From NCBI RefSeq assembly GCF_031755915.1, contig NC_083382.1, positions 11,977,001-12,041,000 of the forward strand: 64,000 nucleotides of DNA. The letters run 5' to 3'. Position numbers and translations under genes: made by a program. The notes under the pieces are model-generated. The model ran no database searches, had not been told where the DNA came from, and saw only the letters and a list, made by a program, of their open reading frames with translations. Positions 11,701-22,350 of the stretch are shown in pieces; within the stretch, counting starts at the first letter, position 1; each line of letters begins with the position of its first letter. Origin of the DNA: Ziziphus jujuba. Lineage: Eukaryota > Streptophyta > Magnoliopsida > Rosales > Rhamnaceae.

Positions 11701-13460
11701 CGCACTATAATACAATATAATATAATATAATACTGATCAAAGATATTGGCATTACATGGTACATCAATTTACAAATAAACAATATAGTATCCTTAAAACA
11801 ATATTGTAAAAGCATATATATTTTTTTTCCAACCAATATTGTAACATAATTCAGAATAAATATTCCAATTCAATCACTTATTTAATTATTTCAAAAAAAT
11901 TCAAATCATCATTTCATGAAAACCAGAAATACTACAGTGAAATATATTCACCAATAAACCAATTTTAAGCACTTAAAATTTATAAAATATTTAAACATGC
12001 TTAAAATCATATAAATTTCAATCTACTCCTCAGATCAAATATTTTCCAAATGATGTAAAATCTCAATTCAAATACCAGAATATTTAATTAACATAATTCT
12101 CAAGTTCTCTGCTTCACCTCCCCTGTAGGGTATGAACCCCCTTATAATACTATCTAAAGCTCCTTTTAGGGGAAGACGATTCTTTGGGGTGGGGGATCAT
12201 CTGGATCAGATACTAAATATAAGGAAAGCTCATATCCCTTATGTTCAGGGTATGGAGCTAGCGTTGAACATCGTAAGCAGTTGATTCCCTGCAGCTTATA
12301 GGGTTCACCATGCCTGTGTGTAGAGTTTCAACGTCTTTGAGAACAGGTATCTCGTTACTAGTTGTTACCTCTAGGAACGTATACCTTCGGCGGCCTTAAG
12401 AATCCATCTCAGGGTTAGAACTTGCAATACAAAGACTAACCATGGAGGTCATGAAGCTGCTGAATCGACCTCCGAGAAGGAAGAAGAACAAGAGCTACTG
12501 CGGTTGAGGAATAAGCTGTCGTGGCTGCACCTGTCAAGTTACACGATCTTTCTATTTGCCTGCTTTGATTAGGGTTTATTCCTGAGCGCTTTTTTTAAAT
12601 GCTTTGGTGGAGCTGGAGAAGCAAGGCTAGCCCTTATTAGTAAAGCTTCGGCTTTGCCTTTCTAATCGGCATCTTTTGATCGTTTCACTGTCATAATGGG
12701 AAAAATCCACTCCACTACACTGGCCCATGTCCATCTGATCTGAAAAACTTTATGGGGTAGTTTCACTTTTCAATCGGTATATCTTTCTCACCTCAATAAG
12801 TATTTAAAGAATGGGCAACCAAGGAGAAGAAGATCAGAAGAGAAGACAAAGACAAAGAAGCAGCTTCAAGATCTTATAGCATAATAGTCTTTGTCTGCTA
12901 ACTCTTGATAGAGTCACCCTAGCCTTTTACCCTTGGATAAATAGTGATAGGATAAAGTAATCAAATGAGTCAGCCTTTTGCCAGGAGTTGGAGCTAGAGC
13001 AAGAGTTAGTAAGCTAGCAAGGATAGAGCAAGTAGTAGAAGTCTTGAGTCCGCCAAACAACTAGTCAGCTAATCTTTCTAATCCATAAGCTAATGAGTAA
13101 GGAAGGAGATGAAGAAGCCACTGGTACTATTCATCTTTACTATATATGGATGACTCCTGCTTTCTCCCCAATGGAATGATCTGGACCCTTGCGAAAGGAC
13201 CTCAAAATCTGATAGCCTTGACTGAAAAGCTCCCAATTAGGTCAGTAGCTGGCCGAGTAATTGATAGACCAAATAAGCACAGTAGCTGTTTAGAGCTGAA
13301 GGAACTCTATTTGGGATTCTATAGCCTACGCACTTGCCTTTAGGGGATCGAAGTTGGATGAATCTCTAGTGGTTCCTTCCATCGGCGTCATCGAACCACA
13401 TTAGCAATCCAAAATAACTGGGAGCTCGAAACGATCAGTCAAAGGAATTGGTTCGTTTAG

Positions 13461-13640
13461 TTCAGGTCATGGTCGATGTCATCACTATCATCAATATCGT
13501 CACTATCAGCAATAAGAAAACCCTTTTTATCCAGGAACTTGTTCAGAAATACTATAATGAAAGGAACATAGGAGTTTGTCACTAGGTATTTGACCAAATA
13601 GGATTGTCTAGTTCCTATAGAACCTACACTAAAATACCCT
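13461..13640 (-). pseudogene. ycf2: Plastid ycf2 fragment
   Basis: On the minus strand the translation contains [30 protein letters not shown] and an aspartate-rich [12 protein letters not shown] stretch. These match the ATPase region of the plastid Ycf2 protein, where a GSIGTGRSYLVKYLATNSY-like Walker A region is followed by the same acidic repeat. The Walker A glycine after T is replaced by R. Only about 60 codons remain and the rest of this very large gene is absent, so it is a transferred fragment and not functional. Confidence 0.85.
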
Positions 13641-13651
13641 ATTATCACTTA

Positions 13652-13818
13652 GGAGTCGTGAGAGATGAAAGTCCCATGCACAGTTTTGAATGAGAGAAAG
13701 AAGTGAGGAATCCTCTTTTCGACTCTGACTCTCCCACTCCAGTTGTTGCTTTTCTTTTTGTTACTTCCAAAGTAGCTGCTTCAGCTTCAGCCACTCGAAT
13801 TTTCTATATTCCTGTCCA
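13652..13818 (+). pseudogene. ndhB: Plastid ndhB fragment (intron 3' end plus exon 2 start)
   Basis: The sequence begins with a group II intron end (GAGTCGTGAGAGATGAAAG, domain V-like) and continues into coding sequence reading [20 protein letters not shown] and ATRIF, the start of ndhB exon 2 for NADH dehydrogenase-like subunit 2. The match ends near 13,818, where the reading changes to unrelated sequence. The order relative to ycf2 is not that of the plastid inverted repeat, so the two pieces were rearranged or acquired separately. Confidence 0.85.
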
Positions 13819-15523
13819 CGAGGTCGAGTTTGACGAGCCTGAACACCCCGAAGGGGCCATCATCATCTTTCCGTATTCGGTCTCGGCAATAATGACGGTC
13901 CCCACACTAAAAACAACAACAAAAGCAAAAACATCTTTCACATAAAGGAAAAAGTTTTCTATCAAGTAAAGTTTAAAACAAAAGAAAAAAAGAGAAGGCT
14001 TCGATGCATGGCAAGATTAAATAAAAGAGAGGTATGACATACGGCAATGGTATATGAAATGAAAGGCTGGCAACAGAGTTGGAGATGAGCTCTAGACAAT
14101 GGTTACTACTTCAGAAAGCACCTTAGCAATTTCCAATAATGCCCCTATCGACCTCAGTCTTGTTTTTTTCGAGCTTGAGTCTAGAACTTTACTATCTCAT
14201 TAAAAGACGAATATCCATATATATATATATTATATTTATGGAAGATAGTCAGGCCACTTCTAGCTGTTCCAGCAATTATGCCTGTTCTAGCCCTACCATC
14301 CACCCCTATCATCATAATATAAAAGGGTACTTTCGAGCTGATCTGTAACGGACAAAAGCGATCATTAGTTGGACTGGTCTGTGATTGGTTAAGGCGACCG
14401 AAAGGGCACATACCTCCTCCATATTCCACTATGAACTCGTCAAAATTTGAAATCATTAAAAATCTTATTAAAATCCACATAAAATGATAACTCGTGTAAG
14501 TGAAAGTAGATATTTTATATGCATAAAGCAACCATTTCAATCAATTTATATATACGTAAAATATCCAAAACACATATAAATTATTCTATATACTCAAAAC
14601 ATTTTAAAAATTATAAACATTCACTATGCTGCAGATGCTCACTTCTGCTTCTCTGCAGGATCGCCTACAGGCTCAACTCGAGTGCCTGTAATATAATAAA
14701 AATATTTCTTAGGCTCCAATAACTAAACCAAAGACTTTTTTGTTTACCACCAAATGTCTTAAATTAATTTATACTACTATAAAGTTAAATAAATTGGACA
14801 ATGAGTAGTCCAATTATAGAGCGTACCCTTAGGATCCGATATCCAAAATTGGGGATTTTCATCTGAAGCCTAAACTTTCAAAATTGAACCTCCTAATGGG
14901 TTCTAATAATATCCAATTTCACTAATCAAAATTCAATTTTAACCAATTTGATCGATCTTGTCCAAGCACAGTCCAAATTTATTCAAAAATTAACTATTTG
15001 ACCCAAAAATGGAAAAAATTATCAAACGAAAAGCCCAAGAGACAAAAAACCCATCAATATAAAGTTTTGTTGTAAAGGCCATCATATGAAGCAATGATTT
15101 TGCTTACTCGATAACCATAACAAACAAAGGCAGGGTTATGCTTTATGAGAAGATCCAAGAAGTTTTCGTAGTCATTGACCTTTCAAGTAACAGATTTGAA
15201 GGTTCAATTCCACAGAGCTTGGGGATCTTACAAGGGCTTCATGCGCTCAGCCTTTCCATCAACATTCTCGAAGGTAATATCATATCATCCTTGGGAAACA
15301 TACAAAGCTCGAATTGCTTAATCTCTCCAACAACAAGCTCTCAAGACATATCCCTCCATAGCTTGGCCAATTGACATTTCTTGGAGTGTTTAAGGTTTCT
15401 CATAACCATCTTAGAGGACCTATACCCCAAACGAATTAGCTTGAGACATTTGGTATCTATTCTTATGAGGTAAACATGGGATTATGTGGAAATCCATTGC
15501 CAAAAAAGTGTGAAATTTGGTAC

Positions 15524-15705
15524 TAAAGAGAATAGCATAGAGAATGATGAAATAGAGGAAAAGCTTATTCTTTACATTAACTGATAACCAAAAATATATA
15601 CACAGTGTTGTTACAAGAGATATAGTTAGCTATAATTATACAAGCTTATCCGACATTACAACAGATAGAGATAAGCACAAGATATAGAATAGTTAATCCT
15701 TATTA
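15524..15705 (-). repeat. 3' LTR of the copia element
   Basis: 182 bp, starting TAAAGAGAATAG and ending CCTTATTA on the + strand. It differs from the other LTR by a handful of substitutions and small indels, which points to a fairly recent insertion. Confidence 0.92.
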
Positions 15706-15716
15706 TGCCCCCTCAA
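15706..15716 (-). other. Polypurine tract of the copia element
   Basis: TTGAGGGGGCA on the minus strand, directly next to the 3' LTR. This is the plus-strand primer position in LTR retrotransposons. Confidence 0.8.
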
Positions 15717-18700
15717 GATTATAGAGCACTGGCAAACATTAATCTTGGAATTAAAATAAAGAAAAGGTTGCTTAGATAGAGGCTTGGTAAGCACATCGGC
15801 TAGCTGATCACCACTTGCAACATGCACAACACGTAAAGAACCATTTTGGACCCGCTCATGCACAAAATGAAAATCTGCAGCAACATGTTTCATATTGGAA
15901 TGAAAAATAGGATCAGAGCAAAGATAAGTAGCACCCAGATTATCATAGTACACAACCAGTGGGTCAGGGGAAGGAACACCAAGTTCATTGAGGAGAGACC
16001 GAAGCCAAGACAATTCAACGGTGGCATTGGCAACAACTCTATATTCAGCCTCTTAAGAAGATCGAGACATAGATTTTTGCTTTTTAGAGGACCAAAAAAC
16101 TGGATTACCATCAAGAGAAACAATGTAGGCAGTGGTGGAGCAACGATCATCTCTATCTCCTGCCCAATCTACAACAGAAAACGCATGCAAAGTAAGAGGC
16201 GATGATCGGTGAAGAAACAAGCCAAGGTCACTTGTACCCTAAAGATAACGCAAGAGGCGCTTGAGAACGCTCCAATGGATTTCAATGGGAGAATGCATAT
16301 ATTGAGTAAGTTTGTTGACTGAGTATGCAATATCCTGCCGGGTGATTGACAAACATTGCAAGCTGCCCACTATCTGCTGATAAGTTGTAGAGTTGGCGAG
16401 CGGAGCACCATTATGTGCAAAAAGCACCTCATCGGCAAGAGGAGTAGCTACTGGTTTAGCATTAGTCGTATTGGTACGTTGCAGAAGATCAAGAACGTAC
16501 TATTATTGGGAAAAGAAAAGACCAGGCTTGGAAGGAAGCACCTTACCACCTAGAAAATAGTGAAGGGGACCTAAGTCTTTGAGAGAAAAATGACCTGTAA
16601 GAGCACATATGAAAGACTGCAAAATAGGCCCCACGGGCTTGATATAATGCTCTTACAGGTCGTTTGAGAGAAAAATGACCTGTAAGAGCATTATATCATG
16701 CCCGTGGGGCCTATTTTAAGCTATAAATGACTTTCTTGAGTTTACAGACATGAGTGGGATTATAAGAGTCGATAAAACCAGCAGGCTGTTGCATAAAAAC
16801 CTCCTCATCCAAGATACCATTTAAGAAAGCATTGTTGACATCTAGCTGTCAAAGTGGCCAATCATTAGCCAAGGCAATGCTCAAGACAACTCAAATGGTA
16901 GCAGGCTTGATTACGGGACTGAACATCTTAGTATAATCGACACCAGGTTTTTGAGTATATCCTTTCGCAACTAGATGAGCTTTCAGCTGTTCCACAGAAC
17001 CATCGGGATTACGTTTAATCCGAAAACCCATTTACTGCCTACTACATTATGCTGAGATTGGAGAGGAACAAGCTCCCACGTATCATTCTGCAGCAAAGCA
17101 TTATATTCCTTATCCATAGCAGTACGCCAAGCAGGAATAGATAAGGCCTTGGAAATAGATTTTGGTTCTTCAAGAAAGTCCGATGAATCAGTGGTAGCCA
17201 AGAAAAACTGGCATTTTGGCTTGAAAATTTGGTTGAGGGACCTGGTTCTCATGGCATGGGTTCTCTTGGGAGGTGATAGAGGAGAGGATATGGAGGGTAA
17301 GGGGGACCGCAACATTAATGGTTGACTAGCTGGAGAAGACGTTGTTGGGTGTGCTGGTGATAAGCGGATGGGGCCAGACAGCAGTTGGGAGGACCCATGG
17401 ATAGGTGAAGATGAATGGCGTGCACAGTTGGATCGAGAGAGAGATAATGGGGTCAAACATGGACTCTGCATGGGAGTAATATCTTATGTGGAGGAAGAAG
17501 TATTGTTTTTTGAATTGGAGAATATAGATGACTGACATAAAGAAGTAGGAGATGAGTTAGTAAATGGCACTAGTTGATGTGGTGGAGCCAAAAAAATGTA
17601 AGAGGAAGAAAGAGATTAAGTTGGAGAGGGAAAACTATCCTTGTCATTAAAAAGAGATTGGAACAGAAAGATATGTTCTACAGAGGTGACATGTCGAGAG
17701 ATAAAGACAACAAATTGAGACGGAGAAAAGCATCTATATCCATTCTGTGAAGGTAAGTATCCTAAGAAGACACATGGTTTGGAGCAGGACTCTAATTTAT
17801 GTGAATTATATGGTCAAAGGAATGGATAACATAGACATCCAAATGTACGTAGAAAATTATAATTAGATAATTTATTAAATAATTTTTGAAAAGGATATTG
17901 ATTTTTAAAGTGACAGTGGTCATCCTATTAATAAGAAACACAGCAGTGTGGAAAGCATAGGACCAAAATTTTAAAGGTAATTTGGCATGTGAAAGTAAAG
18001 CTCGATCAATTTCATGAATATGCCTATAACGACGTTCAGTAAAACCATTATATTCTGGTGTATAGGGGGTAGTTAAAAAATGCGAAATCCCATGATTAGC
18101 AAAAAAAGGTTTTAATTTGATGAATTCCCCTCCATTGTCAGAATAAAAAAAAAATTTATTTTTGTTTGAAAATATTTTTCCACAACCTTTTTAAAATTTA
18201 CAAAAACTAAAAAAACATCAGACTTATTTTTTAAAGGAAACAACCATATATACTTTGTAAAGTGATCAACAAAAAGCACATAATAACTATACCCATCATG
18301 AGATTTTATTTTGGAAGGTCCTCATACATCAGAATAAATAAATTGCAGTGGTCTAGAACTACTCATAGAAGACACACCAAATGGTAATTTGTGTGCTTTA
18401 TTACAAACACATTCATTACAATTAAAATTTTTGGAGTGAGACACAAGAAGACAAAACTGAGACACCATGTTTCGTAAGACCTTGAAAGAGGGATGACCTG
18501 AACGAGAGTGCCAGTCATACAGAGAGACTTTATTAGCCTAAAAGACAATAGGAGGGCCATTCATAAACACCATTACTGTGTGGTCCTTGAAGCAGTACTG
18601 ACCCCGTCTATAAATCCTTAACAAAAAAAAAACAATGTGGCAAAATTCAATGGAAGTATTATTTGTCTGACAAAATTTGGAAACAGACAAAAGATTACGT

Positions 18701-19971
18701 TTCATTTCAGGAACACAAAGGATATCATATAACAAAAAAGACTTTTGTGGAGTGTTGAGAGATGTAGAACCTGTATGAGTTATGGATAGTTTATTACCAT
18801 TTCCCACCGAAATTTCATCAGTTCCATCATACTCTGAGTGAATTGCAAGGTTCTAGAAGTCTGTGGCTACATGGTGGGAAGCTCCTAAATCGAGTAACCA
18901 TGCTGAATTAGGTGAAGAAGAAGTACCCGGTTGCTGTCCAAGAATGCCAAGACCAGGTGGATTAACGTGATAAGCAAGAGGAGGTGGACGAGGCCGAAAA
19001 CCTAGTGGATTAGATCGAGATGGCGAATATGTCCACTGTTGCTTAAGCAATGGGCAGAATCTTGCAGAATGACCGATTTGATCACACAACTGACATTTTC
19101 CTTTGTGTGTGGTTGCACGACCAAAATTTGGAGGCCTCACAAATGAAGCTTAGGCAACTGATTGAGAAGATGGCTTAGATCCTTTCCGTGAGAAGGGCAG
19201 CCTAGATGAGGAACGATTGGCCACATGTACTATGATAGGAGTTGTGACAGATGAGAGAGAAAGCCATTTGAGGTAGGAATCATACTCGAGCAGTTGCTCA
19301 TGAAGGTCATCAATTGAAACAGCAGAGTCTCTTATGCAATAGGCAGTAGAAATGTCTTTGAAATCAGAGGATAAGCCATTTAAAAAATAGAGAATGAGAC
19401 TTTCATTCGAAACTAGTGAGCAAAGTAATGCTAGCTCTTTTGCTGTGGTTCGAATATCAAGAAGATACGTTGTTATGTTCCAATGACCTTGGGCTAGAAT
19501 ACGATGTTCTTAAAGTCTCATTATATGAGATCCAGAGGGCTTGGCAAAATGAGTGGCCAATTTCTTCCATGCATCAGATGAAGTTGCAACACCAGAAACC
19601 AAATACGAGACTTCCGGCGTGAGAGAGGCTTGAATATCATTGAGTAAGAATTTATCTTGCCGAATCTAGAAGGAATACTAAGGATTTGGTTTGATAATAA
19701 GGCCAGAATCAATTGTTTCAGTGATGGTCGGTGGAGGACACGGATATGATCCATCAACAAAACCAAATAGATCATAGGCAGTTAAAAGAGAATAAAATTG
19801 AGCTCTCCATGGAAAGTAGGTAGAAGCCATAAGCTTCAAGGGTGCCTGAGAGGCAACATTTAGAACAACAAGATTTTGGTTGTGAATAGATGGTTTGGTC
19901 AAAACAACAACAGAGGAATTGAGATCAATTTGGACGGTAGAAGAAGGAAGATCAGATGAGTTGTGAGCCAT
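15710..19971 (-). pseudogene. Copia Gag-Pol polyprotein remnant
   Basis: Reading the minus strand from ATG 19971: a Gag N-terminus, further Gag sequence, a CCHC zinc knuckle (CQLCDQIGHSARFC, near 19,080), a protease site reading LDLGASHH where the family has DSGASHH, a GAG-pre-integrase region, an integrase core (YSDNGGEF and FTERRYRH, near 18,000-18,150), the start of reverse transcriptase (WELVPL to the FSPVIKPAT region) and RNase H (VYYDNLGATYL, HVASGDQLADVLTKPL). Several stops and frame changes occur. The central part of reverse transcriptase, including the catalytic YVDD box, is missing at about 16,577-16,720, where a palindrome sits instead. It cannot make a working polyprotein. Confidence 0.88.
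16578..16717. repeat. Palindromic rearrangement scar within copia RT
   Basis: Two 41-bp arms (16621-16661 and 16677-16717) are inverted copies with one mismatch, separated by 15 bp. In addition a 28-bp direct repeat starting TTTGAGAGAAAAATGACC occurs at 16578-16605 and 16663-16690. The arrangement replaces the expected middle of the RT domain, consistent with template switching during reverse transcription or repair. Confidence 0.85.
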
Positions 19972-20026
19972 GAGAAAGCAGGGAAGAGACGTTGAGGGAA
20001 AAAAAAAACTCGTTAGAGTGTTAGGG

Positions 20027-20035
20027 CTGATACCA
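20027..20035 (-). other. Primer-binding site of the copia element
   Basis: TGGTATCAG on the minus strand directly follows the 5' LTR and fits the 3' end of initiator methionine tRNA, the usual copia primer. Confidence 0.8.
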
Positions 20036-20219
20036 TAAAGAGAATAGCACAGAGAATAATGAAATAGAGGAAAAGCTTATTCTTTACATTAACTGATAAC
20101 CAAAAATATATACACACTATGCTGTTACAAGAGATATAGTTAGCCATAACTATACAAGCTTATCCAACACTACAACAGATAGAGATAAGCCCAAGATATG
20201 GAAGAGTTAATCCTTATTA
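20036..20219 (-). repeat. 5' LTR of the copia element
   Basis: 184 bp, starting TAAAGAGAATAG and ending CCTTATTA on the + strand, followed directly by the target duplication GGTAC. Confidence 0.92.
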
Positions 20220-20426
20220 GGTACCACCTGCAGGTTTTCAAGAAGAACAAAGTCTGCATTGGAGTTTCATTTGACAACAATTGTACCAGGATATGTGAGT
20301 GGACTAGTGATTGGGGTGGTTATTGGGCAAATATTTGCAACTAAGAAACATGACTGGTCTGTGAAGACTTTTGGATAGGGGAAACTAAAAGGCAGAAGGG
20401 TGAAAAGGGGTCAGCGAAGAAGTTGA

Positions 20427-21211
20427 AGTTTATGCAATATGTCATAATTTTATGGAGTTTCGTAATTTCCTTGTATCTTTTCTTTTAGTACTGTCTATCA
20501 CTATATATAGATTGGATGCTTAAATTTTTATTTCAAAGAAAGTATTTCACTTCCATCGATCTAATGGATACTACATCCTGTAAAAGCAAACTAGACTCTT
20601 CTATTCATCTAATCGTTTTACCATCAGAAATTAATTACATTTACTTGTGTATTGCACATGTGTAGGACCTTTTAAATGAAACATGTTTTTGGGTTAATAG
20701 TATATGTCTCTTCACTCATTTATATGGATGTGAAGTACACATTCAAATCTCAACTCAGAGAGAGAGACATGCAAAACCCGTTTAGACAAGTAGGTCTTGC
20801 GATTTTTTTTTTTAATAATTTACATTTTTTTTTTAAAAATTTCAAAATTATATAGTTAATTAACTTGGATATTATTTGACTTTTTTCTTATGTTTTTTCT
20901 CTGCATTTTTTTGCTTTAATATTCTTGTTAATCTATCATTTAATATGAAAAACATTCAAATTTATTTTCTATATAAAGATTGATGGCTAATCATCAAAAT
21001 CTTAAAATTTTTTGCATAGAACTCGAAGAGAACATACTTTTATTTTTCTTCATTCTAGCACTACATTTATACAAGGGAGTACATCCAATAGAAAGCTTTA
21101 CATGGGCAATGTTAAATTTTCTAAGCACCAAATTTGAAAGAGAAATTCCACAAGTCATAGAGAGACTTTCTATATATCTCTCTCTATATATATTTATATA
21201 TGTTTTAAGGT
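20427..21211. other. 3' flank and spacer after RLP copy 1
   Basis: The first 450 bp or so match the 3' flank of RLP copy 3 (29,300-29,880), including GGAGTTTC and the ATCTAATGGA-CATCAGAAATTAATTACAT stretches. The rest is AT-rich spacer with no supported gene. Confidence 0.6.
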
Positions 21212-21393
21212 CCCATATAAATGGAAATTTTATGGTGAGGACGGTCCGCATAAGGACCGCAGTATTAGTGACGGTTTTCTATAGTATTAATGATGGTTTC
21301 TTAGAAAATCGTCACCAATACTATGAAAAACTGTTACTAATACTGTGGTCCGCATGAAGACCGTCCGCACCATAGACGGACTGCCCATATAAA
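21212..21393. repeat. Mutator-type MITE with 11-bp flanking direct repeats
   Basis: CCCATATAAAT occurs at both ends (21212-21222 and 21383-21393). Between them lies an imperfect hairpin whose outer arms share TATGGTG-GGACGGTC, with the arm continuing through GGACCGCAGTATTAGTGACG and its inverted partner. Size, lack of coding and a 9-11-bp target duplication fit a Mutator-type MITE. Confidence 0.75.
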
Positions 21394-21923
21394 TATCTCC
21401 TGCAAGAATTATAGCTTAATTTATAGCTTAGTGGAGGTGCTTTATCTTCAACCAATGTGGTTAACTTATTTATGAATAACAAAGCTTTCTGATATTTTTC
21501 CTTTAGAGACAAAAAAAAAAGGCCAAGTTTATTGATATACTCTATAGATTGTGGCCTAATTGATAATGCTTTTCAGAGTGACTTCCAATATATGTAATTT
21601 GATGGATGCAAGAATGTCAAGTTAATATTGATTATTACAATATTTGGGCATCAAGAAGATAAATTATCTTTTCAGTAGACATAAGTTTTAAAGGAAAAGA
21701 ATTTCCATTTAAATTGGCCTTTTTTTTTTTTTGGGGGGGGGGGGGGGGGAATTTGAAAGTTTATCCTCAAAGTTTTATACTAGTTTATATGCATCAATCT
21801 GTAGTCTCCTTATTGGTGTTGTTTTATTGATTTTACCCTTGATATTGTTATATGATTTTGAGCCTTCAAAAATATGTAGTCAATCATCTAGACAAACATT
21901 ATAGGAAAATTAAAATCTCTCCT
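21394..21923. other. Spacer before RLP copy 2
   Basis: AT-rich spacer sharing the GCTTAGTGGAGGTGCTTT stretch with the spacers near 24,130 and 38,070. A run of T followed by about 16 G lies at 21,720-21,750. No gene seen. Confidence 0.55.
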
Positions 21924-22350
21924 TGATGCATTGAACTGTGCGAGGACCAACAAGTTATCGTTCTGTTTCCATCTTTTTCTAACTAGACATTTGAATGTGC
22001 ATTAATAATTAATAAGGTTTATTAATGTTGAAGATATGCTTTGAGTATGAATACCCCATGTCAGAAAAAGAATACAGAGCTCTGATTGGTCTAGCTTAGT
22101 GCTTAACAAAATCTATTTTCCCCTTTTATTTTTTATTTTTTATTTTATTTTTAAAATTAGCAAAGGAAACACATGCCTCTGTTTCTTTTTATTTTTTCAG
22201 TATTTCACAGTCTAACATTATCTGCTAACTAGCCCCATAAATTTTTTTTTTTCAGTTGTCTTCTTTCCAACCTCCATTGTTGTCTATAAAAATGGCCTTC
22301 CATTCACCCCCTCTTTCCATCAATATCAAACATTTATTCCCTAAAGCAGC
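21924..22350 (+). promoter_or_regulatory. RLP copy 2 upstream region with TATA box
   Basis: Matches the region upstream of RLP copy 1 from TTGATGCATT onward and carries TATAAA at 22285-22290. Here the sequence is not interrupted by the CACTA element, so it serves as the empty site for that insertion. Confidence 0.65.

Larger units (their letters stand above)
12118..14395. other. Organelle-derived DNA insert (probably mitochondrial)
   Basis: A less AT-rich block, unlike its surroundings, inside the gypsy-like LTR. It contains two clear plastid gene pieces, ycf2 (minus) and ndhB (plus), next to each other. The remaining sequence has the style of plant mitochondrial spacer DNA, rich in short TAGCTAG/AGCAAG-like strings. 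The simplest reading is a nuclear copy of mitochondrial DNA that had itself acquired plastid fragments. The plastid parts are clear; the mitochondrial origin of the rest is inference. The edges are approximate. Confidence 0.6.
10488..15058 (-). mobile_element. Gypsy-like LTR (probably solo), split by organelle-like DNA
   Basis: The sequence starts with TGACAGGAC exactly where the RLP match stops (GTATCAA, 10487). About 1.4 kb of it is closely repeated at 62,618-64,000, where the same TGACAGGACTCG start interrupts another RLP copy. This fits the end of a long LTR read on the opposite strand. No gag-pol domains are visible, so a solo LTR or non-autonomous element is likely. The LTR-like sequence seems to pause at about 12,118 and resume at about 14,395, with organelle-like DNA between. 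The right edge is approximate. ATCAA occurs just before 10488 and again near 15,053, but the flanking gene is also deleted, so a target duplication is not certain. Confidence 0.7.
15524..20219 (-). mobile_element. Ty1/copia LTR retrotransposon, minus strand, defective
   Basis: A 4,696-bp element with two nearly identical LTRs (15524-15705 and 20036-20219), flanked by the 5-bp duplication GGTAC (15519-15523 and 20220-20224) and inserted into RLP copy 1; RLP copy 3 has the uninterrupted site near 29,090. On the minus strand the order is gag, zinc knuckle, protease, integrase, reverse transcriptase, RNase H, which is the copia order. The primer-binding site TGGTATCAG and the purine tract TTGAGGGGGCA are both in place. 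LTR ends are TA...TA instead of the usual TG...CA. Confidence 0.93.
8927..20426 (+). pseudogene. RLP copy 1, Cf-9/HcrVf-like receptor-like protein, interrupted
   Basis: Remnant of a plasma-membrane LRR receptor-like protein (extracellular LRRs, one membrane span, short tail, no kinase). The 5' part (8927-10487) encodes a signal peptide, the LRRNT region with the DCCSWDGVEC motif and many LRRs. It has in-frame stops, for example after YPKVLS near 9116, and frame changes near 9365 and 9916. The gene is cut at 10487 by a gypsy-like LTR and resumes at about 15,059 at the island domain (TNKGRVMLYEKIQE), so about 750 bp of LRR coding is missing compared with copy 3. It is cut again by a copia element (15,524-20,219) and ends at 20,225-20,426 with the juxtamembrane, transmembrane (GYVSGLVIGVVIG) and basic tail region, TGA at 20424. 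It cannot encode a receptor. Confidence 0.92.

Noticed and set aside
13146..13343. 65-codon frame in the organelle-like insert
   Set aside because: No recognised organelle protein; likely chance open frame in less AT-rich DNA.
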